A stretch of DNA of 64,000 nucleotides from Lysobacter firmicutimachus (GTDB taxonomy: Bacteria > Pseudomonadota > Gammaproteobacteria > Xanthomonadales > Xanthomonadaceae), in the NCBI RefSeq assembly GCF_037027445.1, contig NZ_JBANDL010000002.1:1488001-1552000 (forward strand). Reading direction: 5' to 3'. The notes below the pieces were generated by a model, which saw nothing but the letters and a program-made list of their open reading frames with translations, was not told the DNA's origin and searched no databases. Every line of letters begins with the position of its first letter. The first letter of the stretch is position 1. Of this stretch, positions 17,474 through 25,215 are shown piece by piece. Position numbers and translations under genes: made by a program.

Positions 17474-17895
17474 GGATTCCAGGGGTTGTAAGTGCCGAAC
17501 CACCATAGCCGGCCTTCGAGGTCGCGGCAGATGTAGGCGCGTCCGCCGAAGTCCTGATCGGCGATATCGGCCACGATCCGGGCGCCGGCCGCGCGGGCGC
17601 GGGCATAGTGCTCGTCGGCATCGGCGACGATGACCGAACAGGCCTGAGTTTCGCGCCCGCCGATCTCATCGGGTTGGACGATGCGCCGGGCCCATTCGTT
17701 GTTTTCGTCCTCGACCACCGAGCCGAGCATGATCATGCCCGGCCCGTAGGTCAGCTGGGCATGGTGGACGATGTCGCCGTCGGCATAGACGGCGTGTTTC
17801 TCGAAACCGAAGGCGCGGCACAGCCATTCGATGGCGGCCGGCGCGTCCCGGTAGCGCAACGAAGGAATGATGGTGCTGCCGCAGATGGGGTCCAT
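17470..17895 (-). CDS. VOC (glyoxalase/bleomycin-resistance fold) protein
   Basis: The 141-residue protein has the paired beta-alpha-beta-beta-beta modules of the vicinal oxygen chelate superfamily: STIIPSLRYRDAPAAIEWLCRAFGFEKHAVY, HAQLTYGPGMIMLGSV, and CSVIVADADEHYARARAAGARIV with GGRAYICRDLEGRLWWFGTYNP. The form is PhnB-like. Candidate metal ligands are H/Q in HHAQL and a C-terminal Glu (DLEGRLW). The start at 17895 has AGGAG at good spacing; an ATG two codons upstream is too close to it. Its stop overlaps the DUF72 start, forming a two-gene operon of unknown purpose. Confidence 0.85.
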   Translation of the reverse strand: MDPICGSTIIPSLRYRDAPAAIEWLCRAFGFEKHAVYADGDIVHHAQLTYGPGMIMLGSVVEDENNEWARRIVQPDEIGGRETQACSVIVADADEHYARARAAGARIVADIADQDFGGRAYICRDLEGRLWWFGTYNPWNP

Positions 17896-18009
17896 GAACA
17901 TGCTCCTGGCCGAGCGGCGCGGGCGGCCCCGCGGATGACGAACATCAGGCGACGAGCATAGCGCGGCGGCGTTATTCTCGCGTCTTCGATGGCTCGGGAG
18001 AGAGCGCAG

Positions 18010-18360
18010 ATGACGACGTACACCGGCGGCTGCCATTGCGGCAAGATCGCCTACACGGTCGAAGGCGAGATCGAGCAGGCGATGGACTGCAATTGTTCGA
18101 TGTGCCTCAAGCGCGGCGGCCTGCTCTGGTTCGTGCCGCGCGCGGCGTTCGAGCTGTCCACCGACCCGGCCGACCTGGGCACTTATCGCTTCAACAAGAA
18201 CGCGATCGACCACCACTTCTGCGCGAGCTGCGGCATTTCGCCGTTCAGCGAAGGCAAGATGCCCGACGGTTCGCCGATGACGGCGATCAACGTGCGCTGC
18301 CTCGACGGGATCGACCTGAGCCGGATCAAGATCGTGCCGATCAACGGCCGCGAGTTCTGA
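18010..18360 (+). CDS. GFA-family (glutathione-dependent formaldehyde-activating type) zinc protein
   Basis: The 116-residue protein carries the GFA/CENP-V zinc-binding pattern: GGCHCGKIAY, DCNCSMCLKRG and FCASCGISPF, giving the two Cys clusters that bind Zn2+. Gfa of Paracoccus is associated with the condensation of formaldehyde and glutathione, but most members, probably including this one, have no proven activity. The ATG at 18010 follows a GGGAGAGAG stretch. It is divergent from the VOC/DUF72 operon. A REP-bounded element begins 24 bp after the stop. Confidence 0.87.
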   Translation: MTTYTGGCHCGKIAYTVEGEIEQAMDCNCSMCLKRGGLLWFVPRAAFELSTDPADLGTYRFNKNAIDHHFCASCGISPFSEGKMPDGSPMTAINVRCLDGIDLSRIKIVPINGREF

Positions 18361-18383
18361 GGGGAGCGGCGCGATTCCCTCCC

Positions 18384-18548
18384 GTAGGAGCGGCGTAAGC
18401 CGCGACCGGCCAAGCGACGTCATACCACGGCGCTGTAGAAAACACGGTTCGTCCGGCCGCGGTTCGATTCGCGATGTCCAGTCCCGCGGCTTCGGCCGGT
18501 CGCGCTCGCGTCCGTCGCTGCGGTGGTCGCGGCTTGCGCCGCTCCTAC
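18384..18548. repeat. 165-bp element bounded by inverted GTAG-type REPs (element B)
   Basis: A forward REP at 18384-18407 and an inverted REP at 18525-18548 flank ~117 bp. The interior resembles element A (ATACCRCGSCGCT near the left REP and CGTCGCTG next to the right REP). A further degenerate REP copy lies at about 18563-18583. The whole unit fills the space between the GFA gene and the winged-helix gene. Confidence 0.75.
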
Positions 18549-18599
18549 AGGCAGGCGCGGCAGTCGCGGCTTGCGCCGCTCCAAGGGCGGCGTCGGCGG

Positions 18600-18869
18600 C
18601 TACCCGTCCGCCAGACGGGCGCGGCCGAGCTCGGTCAGCACGGCGACGCGGGTTTCGCCGCGCGCGTCGCTGCGCACTTCGATGCGTACCCAACCCAGGC
18701 CCGGGTGTTCGCCGATGGGGTCCTCGCCGATCCAGGCCAGTTCGCGCAGCAGCACGCTCATGCGCAGGCCCAGGCGCTTGCACAGGCGCGGCAGCGAGAC
18801 TCCGCCGGGCTCGGCCGCGAGCGCGGCGAGCAGGCGCTGCGTGGGGCTGCCTTCAGTCCACCCGGACAT
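18600..18869 (-). CDS. Small winged-helix-like protein at the end of the fdhD operon
   Basis: The 89-residue protein has a probable HTH at its start (TQRLLAALAAEPGGVSLPRLCKRLGLRMSVLLRELAWIG) followed by a wing-like beta region (LGWVRIEVRSDARGETRVAVLTELGRARL). No family was assigned with certainty. Its start overlaps the end of the molybdoenzyme gene by 17 bp, so it is probably co-translated with it. A regulatory or accessory role in the fdhD/YdeP operon is an inference from position only. Confidence 0.65.
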   Translation of the reverse strand: MSGWTEGSPTQRLLAALAAEPGGVSLPRLCKRLGLRMSVLLRELAWIGEDPIGEHPGLGWVRIEVRSDARGETRVAVLTELGRARLADG

Positions 18870-21204
18870 GGCCGATATCCCGTGCCGATTGCAGCCCCGC
18901 GTCCGTCGCCCGCCGGTGCGGATGGACGACGACCGGGATCGATTTCGATGTCGGCGTACGCGCTTCGTCGGCGAAGCTCGACAACGGCACCAGGGCATTG
19001 GTCTCCGGGTAATAGGCGGCCAGACAGCCGCGCGGAATGTCGTACTCGACCAACAGGAAACGTCGGGCGATGCGTTGTACGCCGTCCTCGCCCAGGCTTT
19101 CCAGATCGACCCAATCGCCGGCCTGCAGACCGAGCATGGCGATGTCGTCGCGGTGGATGAACACCACCCGCCGTTCGCCGAACACGCCGCGGTAGCGGTC
19201 GTTCAAACCGTAGATGGTGGTGTTGTACTGGTCGTGCGAACGGGTCGTGGCCAGGTTGAATACCGGTTGCGCCTGCGCCGCCCGGGCGCGGTGCACCGGC
19301 AGATCGGTCGGCACCGCATGCGCCTTGAACAAGGCCTTGGCCTCGGGATTGAGCCAGCGCCGTTCGGCGGCGGCGTTGGGCAGGTGGAACCCGCCCGGCA
19401 CGCGCACCCGCCGGTTGAAGTCGCCGAACTCGTCGAACACCTGCGCGATCAGGTCGCGGATGCGGTCGTAGTCGCCGACCAGCCAGCGCCACGGCAGTTT
19501 GCTGCGCGCGCCCAGGGTGGCTTCGGCCAGGCGCGCGACGATCGCTGGCTCCGACAACAGCATCGGATCGGCCGGCGCGTTGATGCCGGCGGACAGGTGG
19601 ACCATGCTCATCGAATCTTCGACCGTGACCGCCTGCGGGCCGTTGTCCTGCAGGTCGATCTCGGTGCGGCCCAGGCAGGGCAGGATGTACGCGTCGCGCC
19701 CGTGCACCAGGTGGCTGCGGTTGAGCTTGGTGGTCACGTGCACGGTCAGCTCGCAGCGGCGCAGTGCCCGATGGGTCGCTTCGGTGTCGGGCGTGGCGGT
19801 GGCGAAGTTGCCGCCGAGGCCGAAGAAGGCCGTGCAGCGGCCGTCGAGCATGGCCTGGATGGCACCGACGGTGTCATGGCCGGGCGCCCGCGGCGGCTCG
19901 AAGCCGAACACCTGCTGCAAGCGGTCCAAGAACGCGGACGAGGGCTTTTCGTAGATGCCCATGGTGCGGTCGCCCTGCACGTTGCTGTGCCCGCGCACCG
20001 GACAGGCGCCGGCGCCGGGACGGCCGAGGTTGCCGCGCATCAGCAGCAGATTGCACAGCATCTGGATGGTCGCGACCGAATGCTTGTGCTGGGTGATGCC
20101 CATGCCCCAGCAGAAGATCGCGCTGCCGGCGCCGGCGTAGATATCGCCGGCGCGTTCCAGTTCGGCCCGACTCAGTCCGGATTCGGCGCAGATCGTTTCC
20201 CAGGACTCGGCGGCGACGTCGGCGGCGAAGGCCTCGAAGCCCTGGGTGTGTTCGGCGATGAAGTCCGGATCGATCCTGCGCTCGCCGCCGTCGCGCTGCG
20301 CCTGGGCATCGAGTTCCAGCACGCGCTTGGCGATGCCCTTGGCCGCGGCCAGGTCGCCGCCGATGCGCAGCTGGAAATAGTCCGAAGAGATCCGGGTCGA
20401 GCCGTTGTGCAGCATCTCCCGTTTGTCCTGCGGATCGGCGAAACGTTCCAGGCCGCGTTCGCGCAGCGGGTTGAAGGACACGATCGCCGCACCGCGCTGG
20501 GCCGCGCGGCGCAGCTCGCCGAGCATGCGCGGATGGTTGGTGCCCGGGTTCTGGCCGAAGATGAAGATCGCATCGGCGAGTTCGAAGTCGCGCAGTTGCA
20601 CCGTGCCCTTGCCGACGCCGAGCTGGGCCTTCATCGCCGTGCCCGACGGCTCGTGGCACATGTTCGAACAATCGGGAAAATTGTTGGTGCCGAATTCGCG
20701 CACGAACAACTGGTACAGGAACGCGGCCTCGTTGCTGCAGCGGCCGGAGGTGTAGAACAGCGCGCGGTCGGGCGAATCCAGCGCCGCAAGCTGCGCGCCG
20801 ATGCGGGCGAAGGCTTCGTCCCAGCCGATCGGCAGATACTTGTCGCTGGCCGAGTCCCAGCGCATCGGATGGGTCAGCCGGCCCTGATTCTCCAGCCAGT
20901 GATCGCTGTACTGCGCCAGCTCGGCCACGGTGTGACGGGCGAACAGGTCCGGCGTGGCGCGGTGCCGGGTCGCTTCGGCAGCCACCGCCTTGGCGCCGTT
21001 CTCGCAGAACTCGAAGGTCGAGGTGTGGTCGCGGTCGGGCCAGGCGCAGCCGGGGCAGTCGAAGCCGTCGGGCTGGTTGGCGGCGAGCAGAGTGCGGGCG
21101 CCGTGCACGGGCACCTGCTGTTCGAGCAGATGCCGGGCGACGCTGCGCAGCGCGCCCCAGCCGCCGGCGGGGCCGTCGTAGGGACGGATGGTTTTCTTGC
21201 TCAT
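18853..21204 (-). CDS. FdhF/YdeP-type molybdopterin oxidoreductase
   Basis: The 783-residue protein matches the YdeP branch of the formate dehydrogenase alpha family. N-terminal DCPGCAWPD (C50, C53) and FEFCENGAKAVAAEATRHR, TSGRCSNEAAFLYQLFVREFGTNNFPDCSNMCHEPSG, FIFGQNPGTNHPRM, the GMGITQHKHSVATIQMLCNLLLMRGNLGRPGAG cofactor segment and a C-terminal MopB domain (TRSHDQYNTTIYGLNDRYRG) are all present. No selenocysteine codon or additional Fe-S ferredoxin domain is seen. YdeP of E. coli is linked to acid resistance, and its true substrate is not established. The start overlaps the fdhD stop (ATGA), so the pair is translationally coupled. Confidence 0.92.
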   Translation of the reverse strand: MSKKTIRPYDGPAGGWGALRSVARHLLEQQVPVHGARTLLAANQPDGFDCPGCAWPDRDHTSTFEFCENGAKAVAAEATRHRATPDLFARHTVAELAQYSDHWLENQGRLTHPMRWDSASDKYLPIGWDEAFARIGAQLAALDSPDRALFYTSGRCSNEAAFLYQLFVREFGTNNFPDCSNMCHEPSGTAMKAQLGVGKGTVQLRDFELADAIFIFGQNPGTNHPRMLGELRRAAQRGAAIVSFNPLRERGLERFADPQDKREMLHNGSTRISSDYFQLRIGGDLAAAKGIAKRVLELDAQAQRDGGERRIDPDFIAEHTQGFEAFAADVAAESWETICAESGLSRAELERAGDIYAGAGSAIFCWGMGITQHKHSVATIQMLCNLLLMRGNLGRPGAGACPVRGHSNVQGDRTMGIYEKPSSAFLDRLQQVFGFEPPRAPGHDTVGAIQAMLDGRCTAFFGLGGNFATATPDTEATHRALRRCELTVHVTTKLNRSHLVHGRDAYILPCLGRTEIDLQDNGPQAVTVEDSMSMVHLSAGINAPADPMLLSEPAIVARLAEATLGARSKLPWRWLVGDYDRIRDLIAQVFDEFGDFNRRVRVPGGFHLPNAAAERRWLNPEAKALFKAHAVPTDLPVHRARAAQAQPVFNLATTRSHDQYNTTIYGLNDRYRGVFGERRVVFIHRDDIAMLGLQAGDWVDLESLGEDGVQRIARRFLLVEYDIPRGCLAAYYPETNALVPLSSFADEARTPTSKSIPVVVHPHRRATDAGLQSARDIGHVRVD

Positions 21205-22076
21205 GGCGGCGTTCCGGTGGCGTCGGCATCGGCGCGCGCGTCGTCGAGCAGGCGCCGGGGATGGGTGTAGACGGCATAGCCGTCGTCGCGGGCGAAGCCG
21301 ATCAGGGTCAGCCGCGCGCTGTCGGCCAGGGCGATCGCCAGCGCGGTCGGCGCCGACATCGCCGCCAGCAGCGGAATGCCGGCTTGCGCGGCCTTCATCG
21401 CCATCTCGTAGCTGGCGCGGCTGGTGACCACGGCGAAGCCTTGCGACGGATCGACGCCGGCCGCGGCGAGGGCGCCGATCAGCTTGTCCAGCGCGTTGTG
21501 CCGGCCGACGTCCTCGCGCACCAGCGCGATGCGGCCGTCGCGTCCGGCCCAGGCCGCGGCATGGGTGGCGCCGGTCAGCGCATTGAGTGGCTGTTGCGCG
21601 CGCAGCTCGCGCAAGGCGCGGGCGAGGGCGGCGCCGGCGATCGCCGCGCCGGCGCCGACCTGCGGCGGCACGCGCAACAACGCGTCCACGCTTTCGCTGC
21701 CGCACACGCCGCAGCCGCTGCGTCCTTCCAGGCTGCGCCGGCGGTGAGCCAGGGCCTGCGCGCGCGGCTCGGGAATGCGCAGGCGCAGTTGCGCGCCGTC
21801 CAGGCCGTGGGCGACGGCCTCGATACGCAGCTCGGCGGGATCGGCGACGATGGCTTCGCTGAGCGAGAAGCCGCGGGCGAAATCTTCCAGGTCGGCCGGG
21901 GTGGCCATCATCACCGCGAACGGCGTGTCGTTGTAGATCAGGCTCACCGGCACTTCGGCGGCGATTGCGTCGAGGCCGTCTTCGCAGCGATCGCCGCGCC
22001 GGCGGCGTACCTGTCGCCGTACCGCGCCGGGTTCGGCGGCGATGTCGGCGGCGGGCGGGTTCGGGTTCGCGATCAT
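21201..22076 (-). CDS. fdhD: Formate dehydrogenase accessory sulfurtransferase FdhD
   Basis: The 291-residue protein has the FdhD landmarks: EVPVSLIYNDTPFAVMMATPADLEDFARGFSLSEAIV, the reactive loop GCGVCG (C122, C125), REDVGRHNALDKLIGAL and VVTSRASYEMAMKAAQAGIPLLAAMSAPTALAIALA. FdhD passes sulfur from the IscS cysteine desulfurase to the molybdenum cofactor before insertion into FdhF-type enzymes. It is the first gene of a coupled operon with the YdeP-type enzyme, its likely client. An in-frame ATG 15 codons upstream (22121) is an alternative start; neither has a strong ribosome-binding site. Confidence 0.93.
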   Translation of the reverse strand: MIANPNPPAADIAAEPGAVRRQVRRRRGDRCEDGLDAIAAEVPVSLIYNDTPFAVMMATPADLEDFARGFSLSEAIVADPAELRIEAVAHGLDGAQLRLRIPEPRAQALAHRRRSLEGRSGCGVCGSESVDALLRVPPQVGAGAAIAGAALARALRELRAQQPLNALTGATHAAAWAGRDGRIALVREDVGRHNALDKLIGALAAAGVDPSQGFAVVTSRASYEMAMKAAQAGIPLLAAMSAPTALAIALADSARLTLIGFARDDGYAVYTHPRRLLDDARADADATGTPP

Positions 22077-22248
22077 GGCAGCGGCCGCGGGGCGGCCTTC
22101 CTCTCGGCACGACGGTAGCATGCCCGCGGCGGCGGCGCGGACCGTGCGTCGGCGCCGCCCGGCGGGGCGGCTAGGAGGCTAGCGCAAGCGGCGCGCCGGA
22201 ACCATCGCCGCCGGCACAAAGCGCGGCGGCGGATGGAACGGCGCCGGT

Positions 22249-24129
22249 TCAGCGGATCGGTTCGTCCAGCATCAGCTGGCGCACGAAGCGCACCGGCGGC
22301 GCGCCGTAGGACAGCACCTGGTCGTGATAGGCCTTCTGCTCGAACTTGTCGCCGAGCTTGGCCTGCACCGCCTTGCGCATGTCGAAGTGCTCCTGCGCGC
22401 CGACGAAGTAGGTCGGCAGCTGGGCCGAGGTCAGCTGCGCGCGCACCCATTTGCCGGCCGCCTCGCGTTCCTGCTGGAAGGTTTGCCGGGTCATGAATTC
22501 CATCGCCTGCTCGCGGCTCCAGTCCTCGACTTGCACGCCCTGGTCGAGGATGGCGTTGCCGATGCTGCGCAGGTAGAACTTGAGCTGGACCAGGCGGAAC
22601 AGCGGGTCGCCGTCCAGGTAGCCGGCGTCGGCCATCATGTCCTCGGTGTAGACCGCCCAGCCTTCGGCGAACACGCCCGAACGCAGCACCGCGCGCAGGG
22701 TCGAGGGCGCCTTGGCCGAATGCGCGCCTTCCAGGTAGTGGCCCGGCATCGCTTCGTGGATCGACAGCAGGTGGACCATGCGCGAGTTGTACTCGCGCAG
22801 GAACGAGTCGACCTGCTGCGCGTTCCAGTCGTCGGGAATCGGCGAGATCGCGTAATAGGTGTCCAGGCCCTTGTCGAGCGGGCCCGGCGAGTCGCAGTAC
22901 GCCAGCGCCACGCCGCGCTGGAACTCCGGCATCAGGATGATCTTGACCGGCGCGTCCGGCACGGTGACCAGGTTCTTGGCGCGGGTGAAGGCGGTGGCGT
23001 CGGCGGTGGTCTGCTTGGCGAAGTCGACCACCTTGTCGCGCGCCGGCTTGTCGGCGTAGGCCAGTTCCAGCGCCGCCTCGATCGCCTTCTGCTGCTGCTC
23101 GGGCGTCGGCTTGTCCGGCAGCGCGGGCGCGCCGGGCTTGTCCTTGAGCTCGCGCTGGGCGATGGCGTACATCTCCTCGCGCACCCGCGCCAGTTCGGCC
23201 TGGGCGCGCTGCTTGATCTCGGCGCGCGACAGCGAGGCGTTGAGCGAGAACTTCAGCTTTTCGTCGTACAGGGTCTGGCCGATGCGGAAATTGCCCTTGG
23301 CGTTCGGCACCAGGGTCTTGTCGAGCCAGTCCTGCTGTTCGGCCACCGCCTTGCGCAGCCCGGCGACCGCCGCGTCCAGGCGTTTGCGCTCGGCGCCCTT
23401 GAGCTGGCCGGCGTTGGGTGCGATGAAGGTGTCGATCAGGCTGAGCACGCCCGCGTTCTGCTTGGACACGGTCTCGGCGTGGATCTTCGGCACCCGCGCC
23501 GGGTCGAGGTTGGCGCGGGCCTGGGCGAAGATCTGCGGGATCTTCTCCATGCGCGCGGTCGCCGACTTCAACCGCTGCGGCATCGGCGCGAACTCGCGCG
23601 CCATCAGGTTGTAGATCGCATCGCCGGCCAGGCCGTTGTAGATCATCGGGTCCCAGGCCCAGCTCTGCAGGGTCTGCAGCGACCACACTTCCGATTCCAG
23701 ACGGTTGCGCAGGATCGCCGCGTCGACCTGGTTCTCGCGCGACAGCTTGGCGGCGTCGATGGCGTCCAGCTCGGCCAGCAGCTTGCGGTTGAAGTCGAGC
23801 TGGCGCTGGCGGCCGGCGGCGCTGAGATCGTCGACCTCGCTGTCGAATCGGTGGTCGCCGATCTGGGTGGCGCTGACCGGGTTGAGCCGCATGACCTCGT
23901 CCAGCCAGCGCTTGGACAGCGCGGCGAAGGCGGTGTCGGCGGCCGGGTCGGAAGCGCCGGCCTTGGCGATCGCGGCCGCCGGGGCGGTGCCGGCCGCGGG
24001 CTCGGCAGTGTCGCGCGGACCGCAGCCGGACAGGGCCAGGGCGAGCAGGGCCGGTGCGAGCAGGCCGAACGCGAGCGGACGCGGAGCGGAGGCGAACGGG
24101 GTGGGGGAGGGGCGCAGACGCATGTCCAT
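22249..24129 (-). CDS. DUF885 family lipoprotein, probable zinc peptidase
   Basis: The 626-residue protein starts with a lipoprotein signal (ALLALALSGC, lipidated Cys36). The body is a long helical DUF885 domain with the zinc motif HEAMPGH at about residues 458-464 (SIHEAMPGHYLEGAHS), followed by AEGWAVYTEDMMADAGY. This HEAxPGH pattern and the downstream Glu are shared with M3-like metallopeptidases, so a periplasmic carboxypeptidase or dipeptidase role is likely but unproven. Two start ATGs two codons apart (24129, 24123) are equivalent. It is a single-gene unit, divergent from the long spacer leading to the second TonB receptor. Confidence 0.88.
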   Translation of the reverse strand: MDMRLRPSPTPFASAPRPLAFGLLAPALLALALSGCGPRDTAEPAAGTAPAAAIAKAGASDPAADTAFAALSKRWLDEVMRLNPVSATQIGDHRFDSEVDDLSAAGRQRQLDFNRKLLAELDAIDAAKLSRENQVDAAILRNRLESEVWSLQTLQSWAWDPMIYNGLAGDAIYNLMAREFAPMPQRLKSATARMEKIPQIFAQARANLDPARVPKIHAETVSKQNAGVLSLIDTFIAPNAGQLKGAERKRLDAAVAGLRKAVAEQQDWLDKTLVPNAKGNFRIGQTLYDEKLKFSLNASLSRAEIKQRAQAELARVREEMYAIAQRELKDKPGAPALPDKPTPEQQQKAIEAALELAYADKPARDKVVDFAKQTTADATAFTRAKNLVTVPDAPVKIILMPEFQRGVALAYCDSPGPLDKGLDTYYAISPIPDDWNAQQVDSFLREYNSRMVHLLSIHEAMPGHYLEGAHSAKAPSTLRAVLRSGVFAEGWAVYTEDMMADAGYLDGDPLFRLVQLKFYLRSIGNAILDQGVQVEDWSREQAMEFMTRQTFQQEREAAGKWVRAQLTSAQLPTYFVGAQEHFDMRKAVQAKLGDKFEQKAYHDQVLSYGAPPVRFVRQLMLDEPIR

Positions 24130-25215
24130 ATCGGGTCGTGGCAGGCGGCGGTCGCCGCGATGCGCGGAGGATAGGCCAAGCCGCCGGCCCTCGCATGGGT
24201 CATTCGTGGGGGCGCGGCCTCCCGCGGCGCTGGCCTGGCCGCCTCTCCATGGCGATGGGGCGCGCGAGGCATGCGCGGACGGCGTCGTCGGCACCGGCGG
24301 CGGCCGCCTCCGGCACGGCCGGTCGCCCGGGTCGGCATGCGGCGGAACGACGCTCCCGGCGCACTTACCGTGCCCGGAGTCGGGTTTCGGCGTCGTTGCC
24401 GGCGGCGGCGTCATGAGCATCGGTAATGTCTACATGCGGTGCTCGCGGCCATGGTTCACGTGCCGTCCCGCCCGCCGAAAGCCCGCAACGGCGGGGCTTT
24501 CCGCGCTCCGCAGCGGCACGGCCCGCGCGGCGTCGCCGGCCAGGGTGCTGGCTGCGAGCGGCCGGCGGCGGCCCGACGTGGCGAAAAAATCGCCCATTCC
24601 GGCGTGGTGCGGTTTGACGTCGCTTTATCGCGATGCAACATATCTCTCGTCGCCGCCGCGGCGACATTCGAATCCCACGCAGACCGCTCCCGTGAACGCA
24701 GCCGCCCCGACCCGCCGACCGAACGCCGCACCGCGTCGAATGCGCGCGTGTCGTCGCTCGATGTGTCGCTGTTGATACGCGGCCCGTCCCTTCCTTCGTC
24801 AGCGACCCGGCTGCTGCGCGCAGCGGTGTTCGCGCCACCGGTCGTCGTCCTGGTTCGTTCGCCTCATGTCCGCCGAGTTTCGTCTTCCGCCTTCGCCGTC
24901 AGCATCCGCCGCCTGGTTTGCGCCCCGCACGCGGCATCTGCGCATCCCTCCTGCGTGCCTTGGTCAAGCGCGTTTTGGTCGGGCGTGTCTGGGTCAGATC
25001 TGTAGTCGGCGGGTGATGCCCTGACGGGCTGAACCTGCCGCCGATTTCGCCCGCTCCGGAACGGTGCGCGGTCTTGCGGTCGCTCCGCATCGCGTCGTCC
25101 CCCTCCCCAACGTGACCCCGCTGCGCACCGCGCAGCGCGGACGGCTGCACGCCGTTCCGGTCGGGCCTTTGTTCGCCTTCGTTTTGCCTCTTCCCTTCGA
25201 CTCAGGAATCCGCCC
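24130..25215. other. 1.09-kb non-coding region upstream of the second TonB receptor
   Basis: No frame on either strand has protein-like composition; all are Arg/Ser/Pro-rich. An imperfect hairpin at 24477-24502 (GAAAGCCC...GGGCTTTC) resembles a bidirectional terminator. At 24614-24642 a TTGACG hexamer with an AT-rich AACATA/CATATC about 17 bp downstream could be a sigma-70 promoter, which would give the receptor mRNA a ~570-base leader. No riboswitch family was recognised. Confidence 0.55.
24614..24642 (+). promoter_or_regulatory. Candidate sigma-70 promoter in the long leader region
   Basis: TTGACG at 24614-24619, a 17-bp spacer and AACATA at 24637-24642 are AT-rich compared with the surroundings. 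The gene it would serve, the TonB-dependent receptor, starts ~570 bp downstream, so it could instead drive a non-coding RNA. Confidence 0.3.

Noticed and set aside
18455..18480. tRNA T-arm-like GGTTCGATT
   Set aside because: No acceptor, D- or anticodon arms fit around it; it lies inside REP element B.
18853..22110. A single 1,085-residue fusion of fdhD region and molybdoenzyme
   Set aside because: The in-frame extension upstream of 21204 is an Arg-rich frame; fdhD is encoded in another frame with proper motifs and overlaps the true start by ATGA.
24439..25005. A 188-codon open frame in the long non-coding region
   Set aside because: Ser/Arg/Pro-rich translation without domain, ribosome-binding site or periodic third-base GC bias by eye.
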